Notes under the pieces: model-generated
Told to the model about the DNA's origin: nothing
Database searches by the model: none
The model's input: only the letters and a program-made list of their open reading frames with translations
Shown here: in pieces, positions 34,200-45,109 of the stretch
Layout of the letters: every line of letters begins with the position of its first letter
How positions within the stretch are numbered: the stretch's first letter is position 1
Position numbers and translations under genes: made by a program
From: Pseudeuparius sepicola
Taxonomy: Eukaryota; Arthropoda; Insecta; Coleoptera; Anthribidae
Reading direction: 5' to 3'
Length of the DNA: 64,000 nt
Assembly: GCA_963920635.1 (NCBI GenBank)
Contig: OY987299.1
Location: 29,714,901 to 29,778,900 of the forward strand

Positions 34200-34970
34200 C
34201 AAAATCCTTTTTTGAATTTTTGAGTGGAAATAGTTGAAACTACCTGTAATTCCATCAATAATAAAAACCTACGGCACATGAAGAAATAAAGTTATCGCAT
34301 AATAAATTATGACTGGGCTTATTTTATTTATTTATGGTGTTACAGGTAGGGTTTCAACTATTTTCAATACACCAAAAATTAACAAGAATATGTCTTTTTA
34401 TTTTTTACAATTTTAAAAGTGACATTTTGATATCCTAATCATGTAATCGGCCCTTTCTTGGAAATGGAAATAACTCCCTAACCTTTAAAGTTAGACCGAT
34501 AATACCCTATACCAAAAAGTATCTACTCTTTAAGGTCTTTCCAAACGTGTAATAAAATATAGGGTGTTCCATTTAAAACTAGCGAGTAAACTTAGTATTT
34601 GCGTAATGTATGTACTTCAGAACTTTATCTCAATATCGATCCAAAATTGTTAACTAGGTGTAACAGGCAATCTCCAGTCCAAGCTATGGCCCAAAATCTT
34701 ATTTGGTTTTTGAGTAGGTAATACATTTCAAAATGTGGCCCATTTTTTAGTTTAAAATTAAAATAACTTCCTAACCTTTCAAGATAGACCCTTAATATCC
34801 TGTACCAAAAAGAACATACTCTTTAAGGGCTTTCCAAAAATGTAACAAAATACGGGGTGTTCCATTTAAAAAACATAACATTGGGTCGCCACTACTTATC
34901 GGATCACCTTGTATATTGGAAAATATTTTCGGAATGTAGTAGTCATGTTTCTCTACATTTAAAAAAATAG
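34200..34970 (-). repeat. Foldback element copy B
   Basis: Inverted relative to copy A at 180-985, with its TACAAGGTGATCCGATAAG end at 34913. Homology to copy A continues past the end to about 34970 (CATTCCGAAAATATTTTCC). Confidence 0.7.
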
Positions 34971-34979
34971 CTGGGTAAT

Positions 34980-36805
34980 TTGTGTCAACATTTTAAGTCC
35001 ACTTATTTACTTTTTGAGAAGCAGTCCTACTATTCTCCAAATAGAAATTGGTAATTCAACGCTTTAAAAAATTCCTTAACGAAAAATCTCATCTAAAAAA
35101 TTTCCAGTATGGATTTACTACTGTAAATAGACCTAGATATTACTTTATTATGTAAGTATTATTGTATGCATAAATAATAAATAATTTGAAAAACTTTCAA
35201 AGGTATATTTTTTAAATAAAAGTCCAAATGATCCAATGCAAATTTATTAATATTACTGAACTATTTACCCAATCTTCATTATAATCTTTCAAAAAAAGTT
35301 TCAGATTTGGATTTAGTCACAAGCAAATAATTATTTTACTATCGCTATAGCTTTGGCTACGTTATAAAATTGCATAAAACATTCATCCACTAAATTAAAT
35401 AAATCAGTAAATTTGTAGGTTAAGTCTGGGCCCTTTACAACAGTCAGAAAACTGGACCTGGACCAACACCATAGCCCTGTTTCAAGTGATTGCCACTGGT
35501 GCCACACAACGAAAAAATCAAGAATAAAGACCATTTTGGTAGAATCTTTTATAAACGTATTTAATATCCAAAATCTCATCCCTTTAATTTTACAAGTTTA
35601 CATGTTACATGGCCTATTTCCAAACATTTTCTTAAGAAAAGCAAGTCTAAATAGCAAGCAAGAATATTATGGTACCTTTTGGTTTGAAATGAAGTCCATG
35701 GCTAGTTGTAGTGTAAGTATAGAAGGCATTATATTTTTCAGTTACTTCTTTATACAGTGGACCATTGGTTCGCTTTGGGGCTTTAAAGAGAATTTATATT
35801 TTCATTCTTTGAATATACGTTACAAAATACCATTTCAAAATATAATATCTAGAATTCTCGCTTCATCAAATGGTTGACCAAATCATCCCGTAATTTCAAA
35901 ATAGTGTCTATTCTTCTGCAATTCACGAAATGGTTTATGTGTAGATTTTCTTTATGTGGATGGAAATTTCATGTTTGCACAAACAAATCTACCTATCAAA
36001 ACTCTGTTAATATGACAAAACTACGAAATTTTGACCGCAAAGAGAATTTGTTACCGTAAAAGAACGTAAATGGTAATAAAGCTGGATATTTAAATTATGT
36101 GACTTTCTAAACGCCAACTGACATACCTATAACCACAGAATACCCCCTTTAACCTATAATAAGTCGCCATTTTTTTCGTCGAGTAGTGCCACTCAACAAT
36201 GTCCGCAAACAACAATGAAATATTATGATGGCATGCTCTGGACTTTAATACAGTGTCGGTCTAGGACTCAAGTTTTAGAGATTAAAATTAATACCCACGC
36301 CTTCATCAAAAAGTCTAAAATATCGATTAAAAACATTTCAAATTAAACGGGCATTTATTATTTTAAACCATGATTTATTTGCCTGTGCCCTTAACACCTA
36401 AAATAAATGCTAAAATTAACTAGCTGAATACCCGTTATTTTGGTATATTAACGTATATGACAGCCATACAAATACTTAATAAACTGGATACTTAAATGCA
36501 AATTATATTTCATAATTTGGTAAGTACCTTTGGTAAGTTCTTTGAGGATTTAGCAGCACCGCACTATTTCGATAATTTATAAGAGCTCTTTAAATTAGAA
36601 AATACATCCGAACAAAGGCCAAGCCAATATCTTCTATGTAGCCTCTGCTGTGGTTTTAATTTACATCTCTCAAATTCCAATATTTTGTTACCATTGCTGC
36701 AACGGGATATTTTGCTACTCATATACCATCCAAAAGAGTTCTTGGTGGCGAAAACGCCGAAGGGAGCTGTGAGCCATGATAATACATTTTGTAGTTTCTG
36801 AATAT
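34980..36805. other. Stretch without a supportable gene
   Basis: Short open frames at 35331-35579 (minus) and 35536-35877 (plus) show no recognisable domain. The 35458-35520 repeat is shared with 24317-24400. A lone TACAGGGTGTCCCC end starts at about 36805 with no partner visible. Confidence 0.45.
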
Positions 36806-36950
36806 ACAGGGTGTCCCCAGTTTTAGTAGACATAGTTTGACATTTTAAGGCAAATAGAAAAAGTTACTATAAACATGGGGGTAGAAACCATTAGTTTTCA
36901 AGATAGCGTTTGAGAAATTAATCTGGTTTTTGCATATTTTAACTAATATC

Positions 36951-36976
36951 AAAGATCATAATATATTATGATCTTT
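36951..36976. repeat. Perfect 26-bp palindrome
   Basis: AAAGATCATAAT followed immediately by its complement, with no loop. Confidence 0.85.
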
Positions 36977-37443
36977 GCTAATATTCTCTATTACTCCTAT
37001 CAAAAACTATTTTTGGACGACCCGACTTCTACCTTTTTTATCTAGGATACTTCAAGACTCTCTTCATAATGCTTAACACGTTAAGCGCCATGGCAGTCCC
37101 TCGGGACCGATTATAGAATATTCATTTAGGCCACGGCGGTCCTTAGGGACCGCCGTGTACTAACATCGTTCTTATCGTTCTGTGCGCCAGCGGTCCGGCT
37201 CGAAACCCAATCTGACATGACGAACGGACCGCTGTGGCGTCTGGAGAGAGTGTGCCTACCAGAATTTTTTTATAAAAGAAACGACTATATATTTAACACC
37301 GTTTTACTCAATAAACGTATGTATTTATTATAAGAGATTAGAAATAAATTTAAGAGGTCTTATATAATAAAAAAAAAGTTATTTAAATACTTTTGAAACC
37401 GAATATAAGGGAAAAGAAAGTATTTTAAAATATTAGGATTTAG

Positions 37444-37536
37444 TTATTTATGATATAAAGCGAAACAATCTAAACAAAAATGAGGATTTCCCTCACAAGT
37501 GTAGCAGTATGTGGTCACTTTTCGGACTTGGTTTTT
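37444..37536 (-). pseudogene. Detached C-terminal Cys-rich tail of the piggyBac transposase
   Basis: In frame after the TAA at 37537, 30 codons read through VTTYCYTCEGNPHFCLDCF and end at TAA 37446-37444. Together with CKGCY just before the stop, this restores the CxxC series typical of piggyBac C-termini. A single nonsense change is the simplest explanation. Confidence 0.7.
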
Positions 37537-39468
37537 TTAAATATCCTGCTTTACCTTCTTGTCGTAACAACCTTTGCAGTAGCGTCTTACTTTGTGTGCA
37601 TTTCCTTCCTTTTTTCTTAACATATGCACTGGTCGTTTTTTCTCAGACTTTGAGATAGATGGTACGTTAGTAGCACTATGTTCTGAAAACAGCAGACTCT
37701 CTATAATGCTTTCTTTGAAGTCTGTTATAGACATTGACGAATCATTTACGGATTTATAAAGGAAGTGTGCGTTTACCAAAGCGGTGCCAAATATCAGTTC
37801 GGTTGCACTGTTATAACTAGCCATTTGGTCCGACAAATCTATTGAACTTTTGCCTTTGTTGTAATCTAACACGGCTATGGGCTTTTCTATATCACCAGTG
37901 CGTTTTTGTATCAAAACAGTTTCGTGTGTATGCTTAGTGGACAGCATAAGTTCGTCTCTCCGATCTCGCCATTTTAGGACACATATTCCACGATGGTTCT
38001 CTTTGGCAATTATTTCGCCTCTTTTCAGTTTCTTATTGGTCACCTCTTTAGGATTACCTCTGCGGTTAGCCCGTAGGGTCCCCAATAGATGCGTTTTCTT
38101 ATCTAACAGTAAGTTAGCAAGTTCCAAACTTGTATAATAGTTATCAGTAATTACTGTTCGGCCGCAATTCAAAAGTTTTTGTGATAGATCCAAAACAACA
38201 TTAGTTGGAACGGAAGCACCTGCATCTTTGCTCTTTCCACAATATAGCTTCATATTCCAGGTAAAACCAGTACTAGAACACAATTTAAATAATTTTACGC
38301 CATACTTATGTGTTTTTTGTGGAATGTATTGCTTCATAATTAGTCGGCCACGAAATGGTACCAAACTTTCATCAATACAAAATTCTTGAGCGGGAGTGTA
38401 CGCTTCTTGGAATTTTTTAACAAATAATTTCATCAAAGGTTCAACTTTGTATCCACGGTCTCCGTCAGGACACATTTCGTTATTACTGAAATGCCAATGG
38501 TTTAACAAAAGTTCAAAACGATTACGGCTCATAATCTGTCCAACTACACTACTTTGATACAATCTTTTCCTTTTGGTCCAGTAACATTCCAGTCTAGGTA
38601 GTCTAACTAGTCCCATGTATCCCACTATGCCAATAAATTTTTTCATCTCTTCTACACTGGTGGGTACCCAAGCACGAAGATGGCTAAATTCGGAAAAGTC
38701 ATCGTTATTTATTAGCTTTTGCGATGCGTACAAATTGGTTTGGTCAGTCATAATTTGCAAAATTTCCTCGTCTAGAAAAAACAAAAAGAAGTCGATAGGA
38801 GATCCGCCGATCATTGCAGCAGCTATCTCTGGGGTAATACCCGTATTACAAGGGTCAAACGTAAACTTTTGATGATTACCCACTGGATCTCGCCATTCAA
38901 TATTGTATGTTTCAACAATTTCGTCCATTTCGGCGTCATCTATGTTTGGGGCACCTTCTGTAATCGTATTTTGAATTGCATTATTTCCGTTATACGGATT
39001 TTGTTCCGTTATCAAATCTTTTTCTGTGTCGTATTCGTTACTTGTATTCTGATACGCAGTTTCATATTGCCGAGAGCATGACGTTTTGAAGGGCTCTTTA
39101 AAAGTCACATGCTCTACTATAGATTGATGTTCACAGGCGCCCTCAATTTCACTACGGTTACATGGCTCCAAAAGTTCCCCACAATTCAAATATTGAGGTA
39201 GTCCGGCACTGGGCGATACAATTTCATCCGTTACATGCCCTGCTTCAGAGTCACTCTCACTTTCACTCACTCTATACGTTGGATCGTCAAGGGAATCCGA
39301 AGAGCAGTGATATGGATCCTCCATTGATTCTGAGGACGAAGTTGAGTCTAAAAACACATTATATTTTTATTATTGTAAACAACGAACACAAAATAAATAT
39401 TTACCATCACTATATAGAGATGCATATTTTTTTGTAAGCTCTAAAATACGTCTCGAACGTTGACTCAT
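37537..39468 (-). CDS. piggyBac-like transposase (probably inactive)
   Basis: Exon 1 (39405-39468) starts at an ATG and encodes MSQRSRRILELTKKYASLYS. A 57 bp GTAAAT-TTTTAG intron joins it in phase 1 to exon 2 (37537-39347), giving 624 residues. The N-terminus is Ser/Glu/Asp-rich. The RNase H-like core shows Asp347 (CIDESLVPFRGR), Asp423 (VITDNYYTS) and Asp525/Asp528 (IDLSDQM). Two defects are visible. A conserved basic-aromatic stretch (RKTIKWYRK type) normally found after DQMASY is missing. A TAA at 37539-37537 cuts off the C-terminal Cys-rich domain, whose CYTC and CLDC motifs remain readable in frame down to a stop at 37444. It would catalyse TTAA-specific cut and paste if intact. Confidence 0.9.
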
Positions 39469-40769
39469 TGCTTTGTAATAATTAGAATCTAATATTCTAA
39501 TAGAGGTATTGGGCAAGCCGGTAAATAGGTCTTGACGCACCAAGCCACAGATTACCCACCTTCACCAAGCATTAGCAGCTAACTGATTACTAATGTGGTG
39601 CAGAAAACAACAGCACAAAATATACAGGAACCAACAAGTCGGACCGCTAATGGGACCGACATGGCTCGTGGTGCACATATTTCCTACCCCGCCATGGCGG
39701 TCCGTGGGGACCGCTACCAACAACAATAAATAAAGTTGTCAAAATATACACTTTTTCAGTGTTTTTTCTTCGTTGCAGGGATCTAGTGGTATCTATAAGT
39801 CTCAGTGACATAAAATCTCAATTTGGCCAGGAGGCAAGTTTTATGAATATTTATTGGCGTTCAACGTGTTAATTAGGTATATTCCACACTGTAGTTTTGG
39901 GAATATTAGGTTAAGCCGATTTATAAATTTTCGCAGCCTAATTTTGTCTAATTTTGTTTTATTTTTAGCAGTTACTTTATTGTGTCCCTTCGTTTAGTTA
40001 TCAGTAGTTTTCACACATTTTGATCACTTCCATGGTTTGTTATTAAAAATAATTATTATGTTTTGTGATTATTTATCATATTGCTTATTTAGCATTATTA
40101 ATATAATTAATGAAAACAGAAAATTAACAGTCAAACTTGAATTAAGTACTTTAATTTGTCCCAATATACAGGGTTAACTATGACTTAGTACAAAAAATTT
40201 TACCACGTGCGCAGGATGGCTTAAGAAAACATAGAAAAATATTTTTAGATTTTTTTTACGATCTTTAAAAAAACGGGTAAAGACCCCTATTTTCCCTGTA
40301 AATCCCCGCCTTTAATGACGTCATCCAATTTGGCTTCTGAAGGTACTGACAGCTGAAGTGATTTTCCGCGGTGTTGCCGTTGATTTAGGAACGGTGAAAA
40401 TACCTTTTTACTCAAACAAATTTAAAAAATACATAAATAACAATCGATTTGAATCTGTACAGATGCAGCGCTATTAGATTCCCCTTACCTTAGCTCGTAT
40501 CCGGACCGGTTCCTACTCTCGCGGAAAGCTCATTACCGCGACACCACAAGCCGTCTCCCTTAATACCCCCGGAGCTCCTCTGATGAATTCTTGTCCACCA
40601 TCTAACCTCTTCTGAAGCATAGATAAAGGATTTATTGTTCTGAAGCCTCGGCGGTATGAATTAAGCGACGTATCGGCCCGGTCGAGTCTATGAAACGTTT
40701 TTTCGACTGCTCCGCGTTGCCCCGTTCGTCATTTCATAACTTCCTAGCTAGGCAACTAACTGTACATAC

Positions 40770-41845
40770 AAGGTTTGTTCCAACAGGGCCAATAACCGTG
40801 CTGAAGCACGTTCAGCGCATGCGCACTACCCCACTGGCTGTTCCAACTGAATTATGTACCTACCGACACGGGACGATACACGCACTGTTCCAGCCGATTT
40901 ATGGATCATTTGTGTATCGTCCTTGTACGATAAAAACGGTGCCTGGTCTAAAGCAATAACCGCGTGTACTGACATGCGCAGTGTATGGTCGTGTGACAGA
41001 GATAAACATTAACCTCATATTTTTGTTTTTACGTAGATAGTTTTAAATCGATGGCTGGGATCGTGTTTTTTATTTCTTGTTGGGTAGGGCGGGGAATCGT
41101 TGAACAATAATTTTTTAGAGTGAAGAGTGAGGTTAGCCCACCGAACATTCGGTTAGCCACATATTAAACACGCAGGTTAGGTGCGGTCACAAATATGATT
41201 TGGTCGATTTGATTCACAATCCGTTCCATCTGAAATTTTCTTTGGGATCATTTGTTCCAACTCGAATTTACGTACCGTCACAGAACTGTACATGAACTAG
41301 ATGATAACCCTTAAAGAACGCATGCGCTAGTTTTGCACCGTTCATGTGCGATCCCAAAGAAAATTTCAGATGGAACGGATTGTGAATCAAATCGACCAAA
41401 TCACGTTTTGTGACCGCACCTAACCTGCGTGTTTAATATGTGGCTAACCGAATGTTCGGTGGGCTAACCTCACTCTTCACTCTAAAAAATTATTGTTCAA
41501 CGATTCCCCGCCCTACCCAACAAGCCAAAAACCAACAAGAAATAAAAAACACGATCCCAGCCATCGATTTAAAACCATCTACGTAAAAACAAAAATATGA
41601 GGTTATTGTTTATCTCTGTCACATGACTATACACTGCGCATGTCAGTACACGCGGTTATTGCTTTAGACCAGGGACCGTTTTTATCGTACAAGGACGATA
41701 CACAAATGATCCATAAATCGGCTGGAACAGTGCGTGTATCGTCCCGTGTCGGTAGGTACATAATTCAGTTGGAACAGCCAGTGGGGTAGTGCGCATGCGC
41801 TGAACGTGCTTCAGCACGGTTATTGGTCCTGTTGGAACAAACCTT
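40770..41845. repeat. 1.1-kb foldback AAGGTTTGTTCCAACAG inside the mariner-like element
   Basis: Arms of about 500 bp are nearly identical (CCGTGCTGAAGCACGTTCAG, ATCGATGGCTGGGATCGTG, GAATGTTCGGTGGGCTAACC) around a loop of about 80-100 bp. The ends differ from the TACAGGG families, so it is a different element type that inserted upstream of the transposase gene. Mirror-image open frames at 40690-40959 and 41656-41850 are by-products. Confidence 0.85.
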
Positions 41846-41952
41846 TTCAAGTTTGGCTAGTAGCCGACGGAGGGCATTTGCGAACGTAACATGGCGTTAT
41901 TTCCCAGTTTGGTCTTGATTTTCGCGGCAAATCGTTCAGCGTCTTTGTGAAA

Positions 41953-43216
41953 ATGCCGGAGTATTCGAACGCCGAGTTAACGGACATGGTTATAATGTAC
42001 GGGAGATGCGATGAAAGTGCACATCGAGCTGCAGCAGAATACCGTATTCGTTTTCCTAACAGGGCAAATATGCCTAACCCACGTACTTTCGTGAACATTG
42101 TACAACGTATGCGAAACACTGGTGTTTTGCAAGCTCGAAGGGGTGGGCGAGCAACCTTCCATAAGCACTACAGCTATTGCAAGGAGATTGGGAATATCTC
42201 AGAACAAGGCAAGTAAAATAAAACCAATAAAACTGACTTCTACCAAAGACTATCCCATGTGATGGGATTGTCTTTGCTTGCACCTAATACCTACATAAAA
42301 TTTAAAATGTAACAATAAAATTATTTACAGGCATGGAGGATTGTAAGGGAAAACGGCCTTCACCCTTATCACATACAAAAGGTCCAAGCATTAGAAGCAA
42401 ATGATTTTCCGGTGAGAATGACCTACTGCACTTGGCTACGTGATCGAATCGCCCAAGACCCAAACTTTGTTTTCAACATTCTTTGGACAGACGAATGCTG
42501 CTTCACACGTGCTGGGGTTTACACGTATGTAAATTTTTTACTTACTTATAGCTTTCTCTCTTCCATATTATCTTTTTTATTTATTATAAAATTGGCTATG
42601 TCAATCCTAACGCCTTCGCCAAAATTGTGAATATTTCTAATTTTTGTTGTTTTTTTTTAGAAACAACAGCCATATTTGGTCCGATGAGAACCCACATGCT
42701 GTTCGGCGGTTTAATTTCCAACGTCGGTTTTCCATCAATGTTTGGGCAGGAGTTTATGGAGATCGATTAATTGGACCATACATTCTACCGGAAAATTTAA
42801 ACGCTGAACGATACTTGTATTTTCTGACAAATGTTTTGTTTGATAATTTGCCACTACAAATACTGCATGACATGTGGTTTATGCACGATGGTGCACCAGC
42901 CCATTTTGCGAGACCTGTTCGTGCACTTTTAGACGACCAATGCCCCAACCGTTGGATCGGAAGAGGAGGGCCCATTGCATGGCCGCCGCGATCACCAGAC
43001 TTGAATCCAATGGATTTTTGTATTTGGGGATTCATGAAGGCGATTGTGTACGAGCAGGAAATCGCCAACGAGCAGCAGTTACGTGAACGAATTGAAGGTG
43101 CAGCTGTTCAAATCCGGAATAATCATGGACTTTTTGCACGTATCCGGACTTCTTTAGTTAACCGAGTGAATTTGTGCATCGAAGTTAACGGCGGCCTCTT
43201 TGAACAGCTACTGTAG
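41953..43216 (+). CDS. Mariner-like transposase, DUF4817 helix-turn-helix plus DDE domain
   Basis: Exons 41953-42212, 42339-42524 and 42661-43216 give 333 residues, the usual size for this superfamily. The N-terminus (MPEYSNAELTDMVIMYGRCD then FPNRANMPNPRTF) is a DUF4817-like helix-turn-helix. The GLHPYHIQKVQ linker, WTDECCFTRAG (Asp138), MHDGAPAHFA (Asp225) and SPDLNPMDFCIWG (Asp267) give a DD41D triad by my count. The C-terminus is CIEVNGGLFEQLL. The intron 2 boundaries are clear (GTATGT, TTTTTTTTAG). For intron 1 I chose GTAAAA and an AG at 42337-42338 because they keep the frame; protein similarity would favour AWRIVREN from 42331, so that junction is uncertain. No internal stop, so it could be active or recently so. 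Confidence 0.85.
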
Positions 43217-43908
43217 TGCTTTGCATGTGCAATGTGTGCTAGTGCAGTTGTGATTTTTTGGTTACCCTTCGGGGTTTTCCTGGCGGAGGGGATCTACCTC
43301 GTCGTGGTCGTCAGGCTGAGTACCTCGCTTCAAACAAAAGGAATAGCAGAGGGAAACCAAGAGATCCCCAACAGATTTAGAAAATGTGAATGTTGTGTTG
43401 TGTGACTTTTAATGTAAAAAAGCAAGAAAACAGAAAATGGTGCAAACAATCCTGGAAATGTCAGTAAGGTAGGTGTTTCATAGGCATTCTACATGTTCCT
43501 TAGAAAGTAATCGTTTTTAAAAGGAAATCGAAATTTTGTGGTGAATCCTCGGATAAATTGATAGACGTGGCAACGCCGCGCTATTGACATACGCGAAATT
43601 TTTAGACATGTCGCGCGGGCGTCCATAGGCGGCGTTTTTTGAGGGGTTTAATACAATTTGAAAAAAAATTTTTTTAGGCTTAAGACAAATGTTAGAAAAT
43701 TTTTGAAAATTTATTTTGGCAAGTCTAATTTTTCTTTATCTGCCATAAAAATTTTTGTACTAAGTGATAGTTAACCCTGTATATAGTTGTTAGGGCTCGT
43801 ATTGTGTTTTCCATGTTTAAAAGTGTAAGTATTAAGAATTACTTCAAATTCATTTTCCCTACATGTTACAATTTCAAATGAATTTGAAAAGGGTAAGGTC
43901 CTTTTTTC

Positions 43909-44513
43909 TACAGGATGTCTCAGGTTTTAATCGGGAAATTGTCATAGGCGATAGAACTGGTAGAAAAGAAAAGTTCATATGAACAGCTTCGTTTTTGAGC
44001 TACAGGCTGTAAAAGCTGCAAAAAAACTTATTCTTCAAAAATATCAAAAACTACTTTGCCCATTTTGATAAAACTTGGTACGTTTTTAATAACAAGAAAG
44101 GAGCTTAATTTGATGTACTTAATTATATTTATTTGTTCCCGAGGCGACGCTGGAGCATTAGATAAGATTAAATGTGAGCACACCACTGCTTCTTTATAAC
44201 TGTGACATTATTTTAAGATTAAATAATTAATAAAAAATACAAATTTTCTTGTCTCTATCTTGCTTACTTTTCGAGAAAAAAATAAATAAAATTTGCTTGT
44301 GCCTGAAGAAAGAAATTTAGTTCCATTATTAAAATTAAATAATAAATAAAAAGGAAATACATGCTATTTATTAAATTAAATTACAGTAGTTGTTCTAATT
44401 GATAACCTGCATCAACAAAGAAGCTTTAAAACAAACAAGTTTATAGAACTTTTATTTTTACGAGTTATATATCACCTACTAAATTTTCCCGATTAAAACC
44501 CGACACACCCTGA
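43909..44513. repeat. Diverged foldback with GGTTTTAATCGGGAAA arms
   Basis: TACAGGATGTCTCAGGTTTTAATC at 43909 pairs with GATTAAAACCCGACACACCC ending near 44513. Arms weaken inward. The interval 43216-43900 has no gene beyond the transposon end. Confidence 0.6.
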
Positions 44514-44542
44514 ATAAAAATTATTCTAAAAATTATAAATCA

Positions 44543-44624
44543 ACTTACCCAACCATTATGAATCGACAAAATCGATACAAATCGAATATATGTTGGTAGT
44601 TTAAGGGCACTGGTTGGGTAAGTA
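44543..44624. repeat. 80-bp hairpin ACTTACCCAACCA / TGGTTGGGTAAGT
   Basis: A 13 bp perfect inverted repeat brackets about 55 bases, followed by an AAT microsatellite. It may be a minimal transposon relic. Confidence 0.6.
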
Positions 44625-44644
44625 TAATAATAATAATAATAATT
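44624..44644 (+). repeat. (AAT)n microsatellite
   Basis: About six ATA/AAT units next to the 44543 hairpin. Confidence 0.85.
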
Positions 44645-45039
44645 CTCACCCTCACAATACTCCAAACTAGGAGTACCCCAGAAGCAAAGCAACCACATGC
44701 TTGTGCGGGGGAGGGGGGCAATTACTATTATTTTGTCTTCGTTGCCATTTGCGGCTAGGGCCGACTTTTTTCCCGATAGAACTAGGATAGCATTCGCTCA
44801 AGTACTACGGAAAACCCTAGAAAACCGTAGTAATCCCAGTGAGTGTAGGGCAATTAGTAAATTACACGGATAATATAAGTTTATAATTTTTAGAATAATT
44901 ATTTTTGTCTAGGTACATTGCCTACATTTATAGTCTCGGCCCGATGATATAAATCTTAAGTTACGAAACCAGTTGCCACAAATTAAAAAAGAGTTGTAAG
45001 AAAATAGGATCTTTTATCAAATCCCTGTTGTACAAAAAA

Positions 45040-45105
45040 TAATCCATTGGTATAATACCAATTATAAAAAGAATCCAATGGTATAATACCAATGGATTAT
45101 TTTTT
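45040..45105. repeat. Palindrome of AATCCATTGGTATAATACCA units
   Basis: AATAATCCATTGGTATAATA reads inward from the left and its complement from the right, with the GGTATAATACC core present twice, so several alternative hairpins are possible. Confidence 0.75.
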
Positions 45106-45109
45106 TGTA

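Larger units (their letters stand above)
37073..39872 (-). mobile_element. piggyBac-family transposon with TTAA duplications
   Basis: Inverted ends CACGTTAAGCGCC (37077) and GGCGTTCAACGTG (to 39868) are flanked by TTAA at 37073-37076 and 39869-39872, the hallmark of piggyBac insertion. Subterminal GGTCC/GGACC palindromes lie at 37094-37108, 37132-37157, 39638-39660 and 39690-39715. The element is 2.8 kb and encodes one transposase on the minus strand. Confidence 0.93.
40167..43781 (+). mobile_element. Mariner-like DD41D transposon, 3.6 kb
   Basis: Near-perfect inverted ends of about 33 bp (TACAGGGTTAACTATGACTTA at 40167 and its complement ending at 43781, differing at one G/C) with TA borders. 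It contains a three-exon DDE transposase and, in its 5' part, a separate 1.1 kb foldback. The end sequence TACAGGG is shared with most foldbacks in this window. Confidence 0.85.

Noticed and set aside
35536..35877. 113-codon open frame on the plus strand
   Set aside because: No recognisable domain, splice context or compositional signal; expected by chance in AT-rich DNA.
36805..37072. TACAGGGTGTCCCC end as the start of another foldback
   Set aside because: No complementary arm is visible before or after the piggyBac insertion, so only a lone end is noted.
40690..40959. Open frame repeated as its mirror at 41656-41850
   Set aside because: Both lie in the arms of the 40770-41845 palindrome and encode no known domain.
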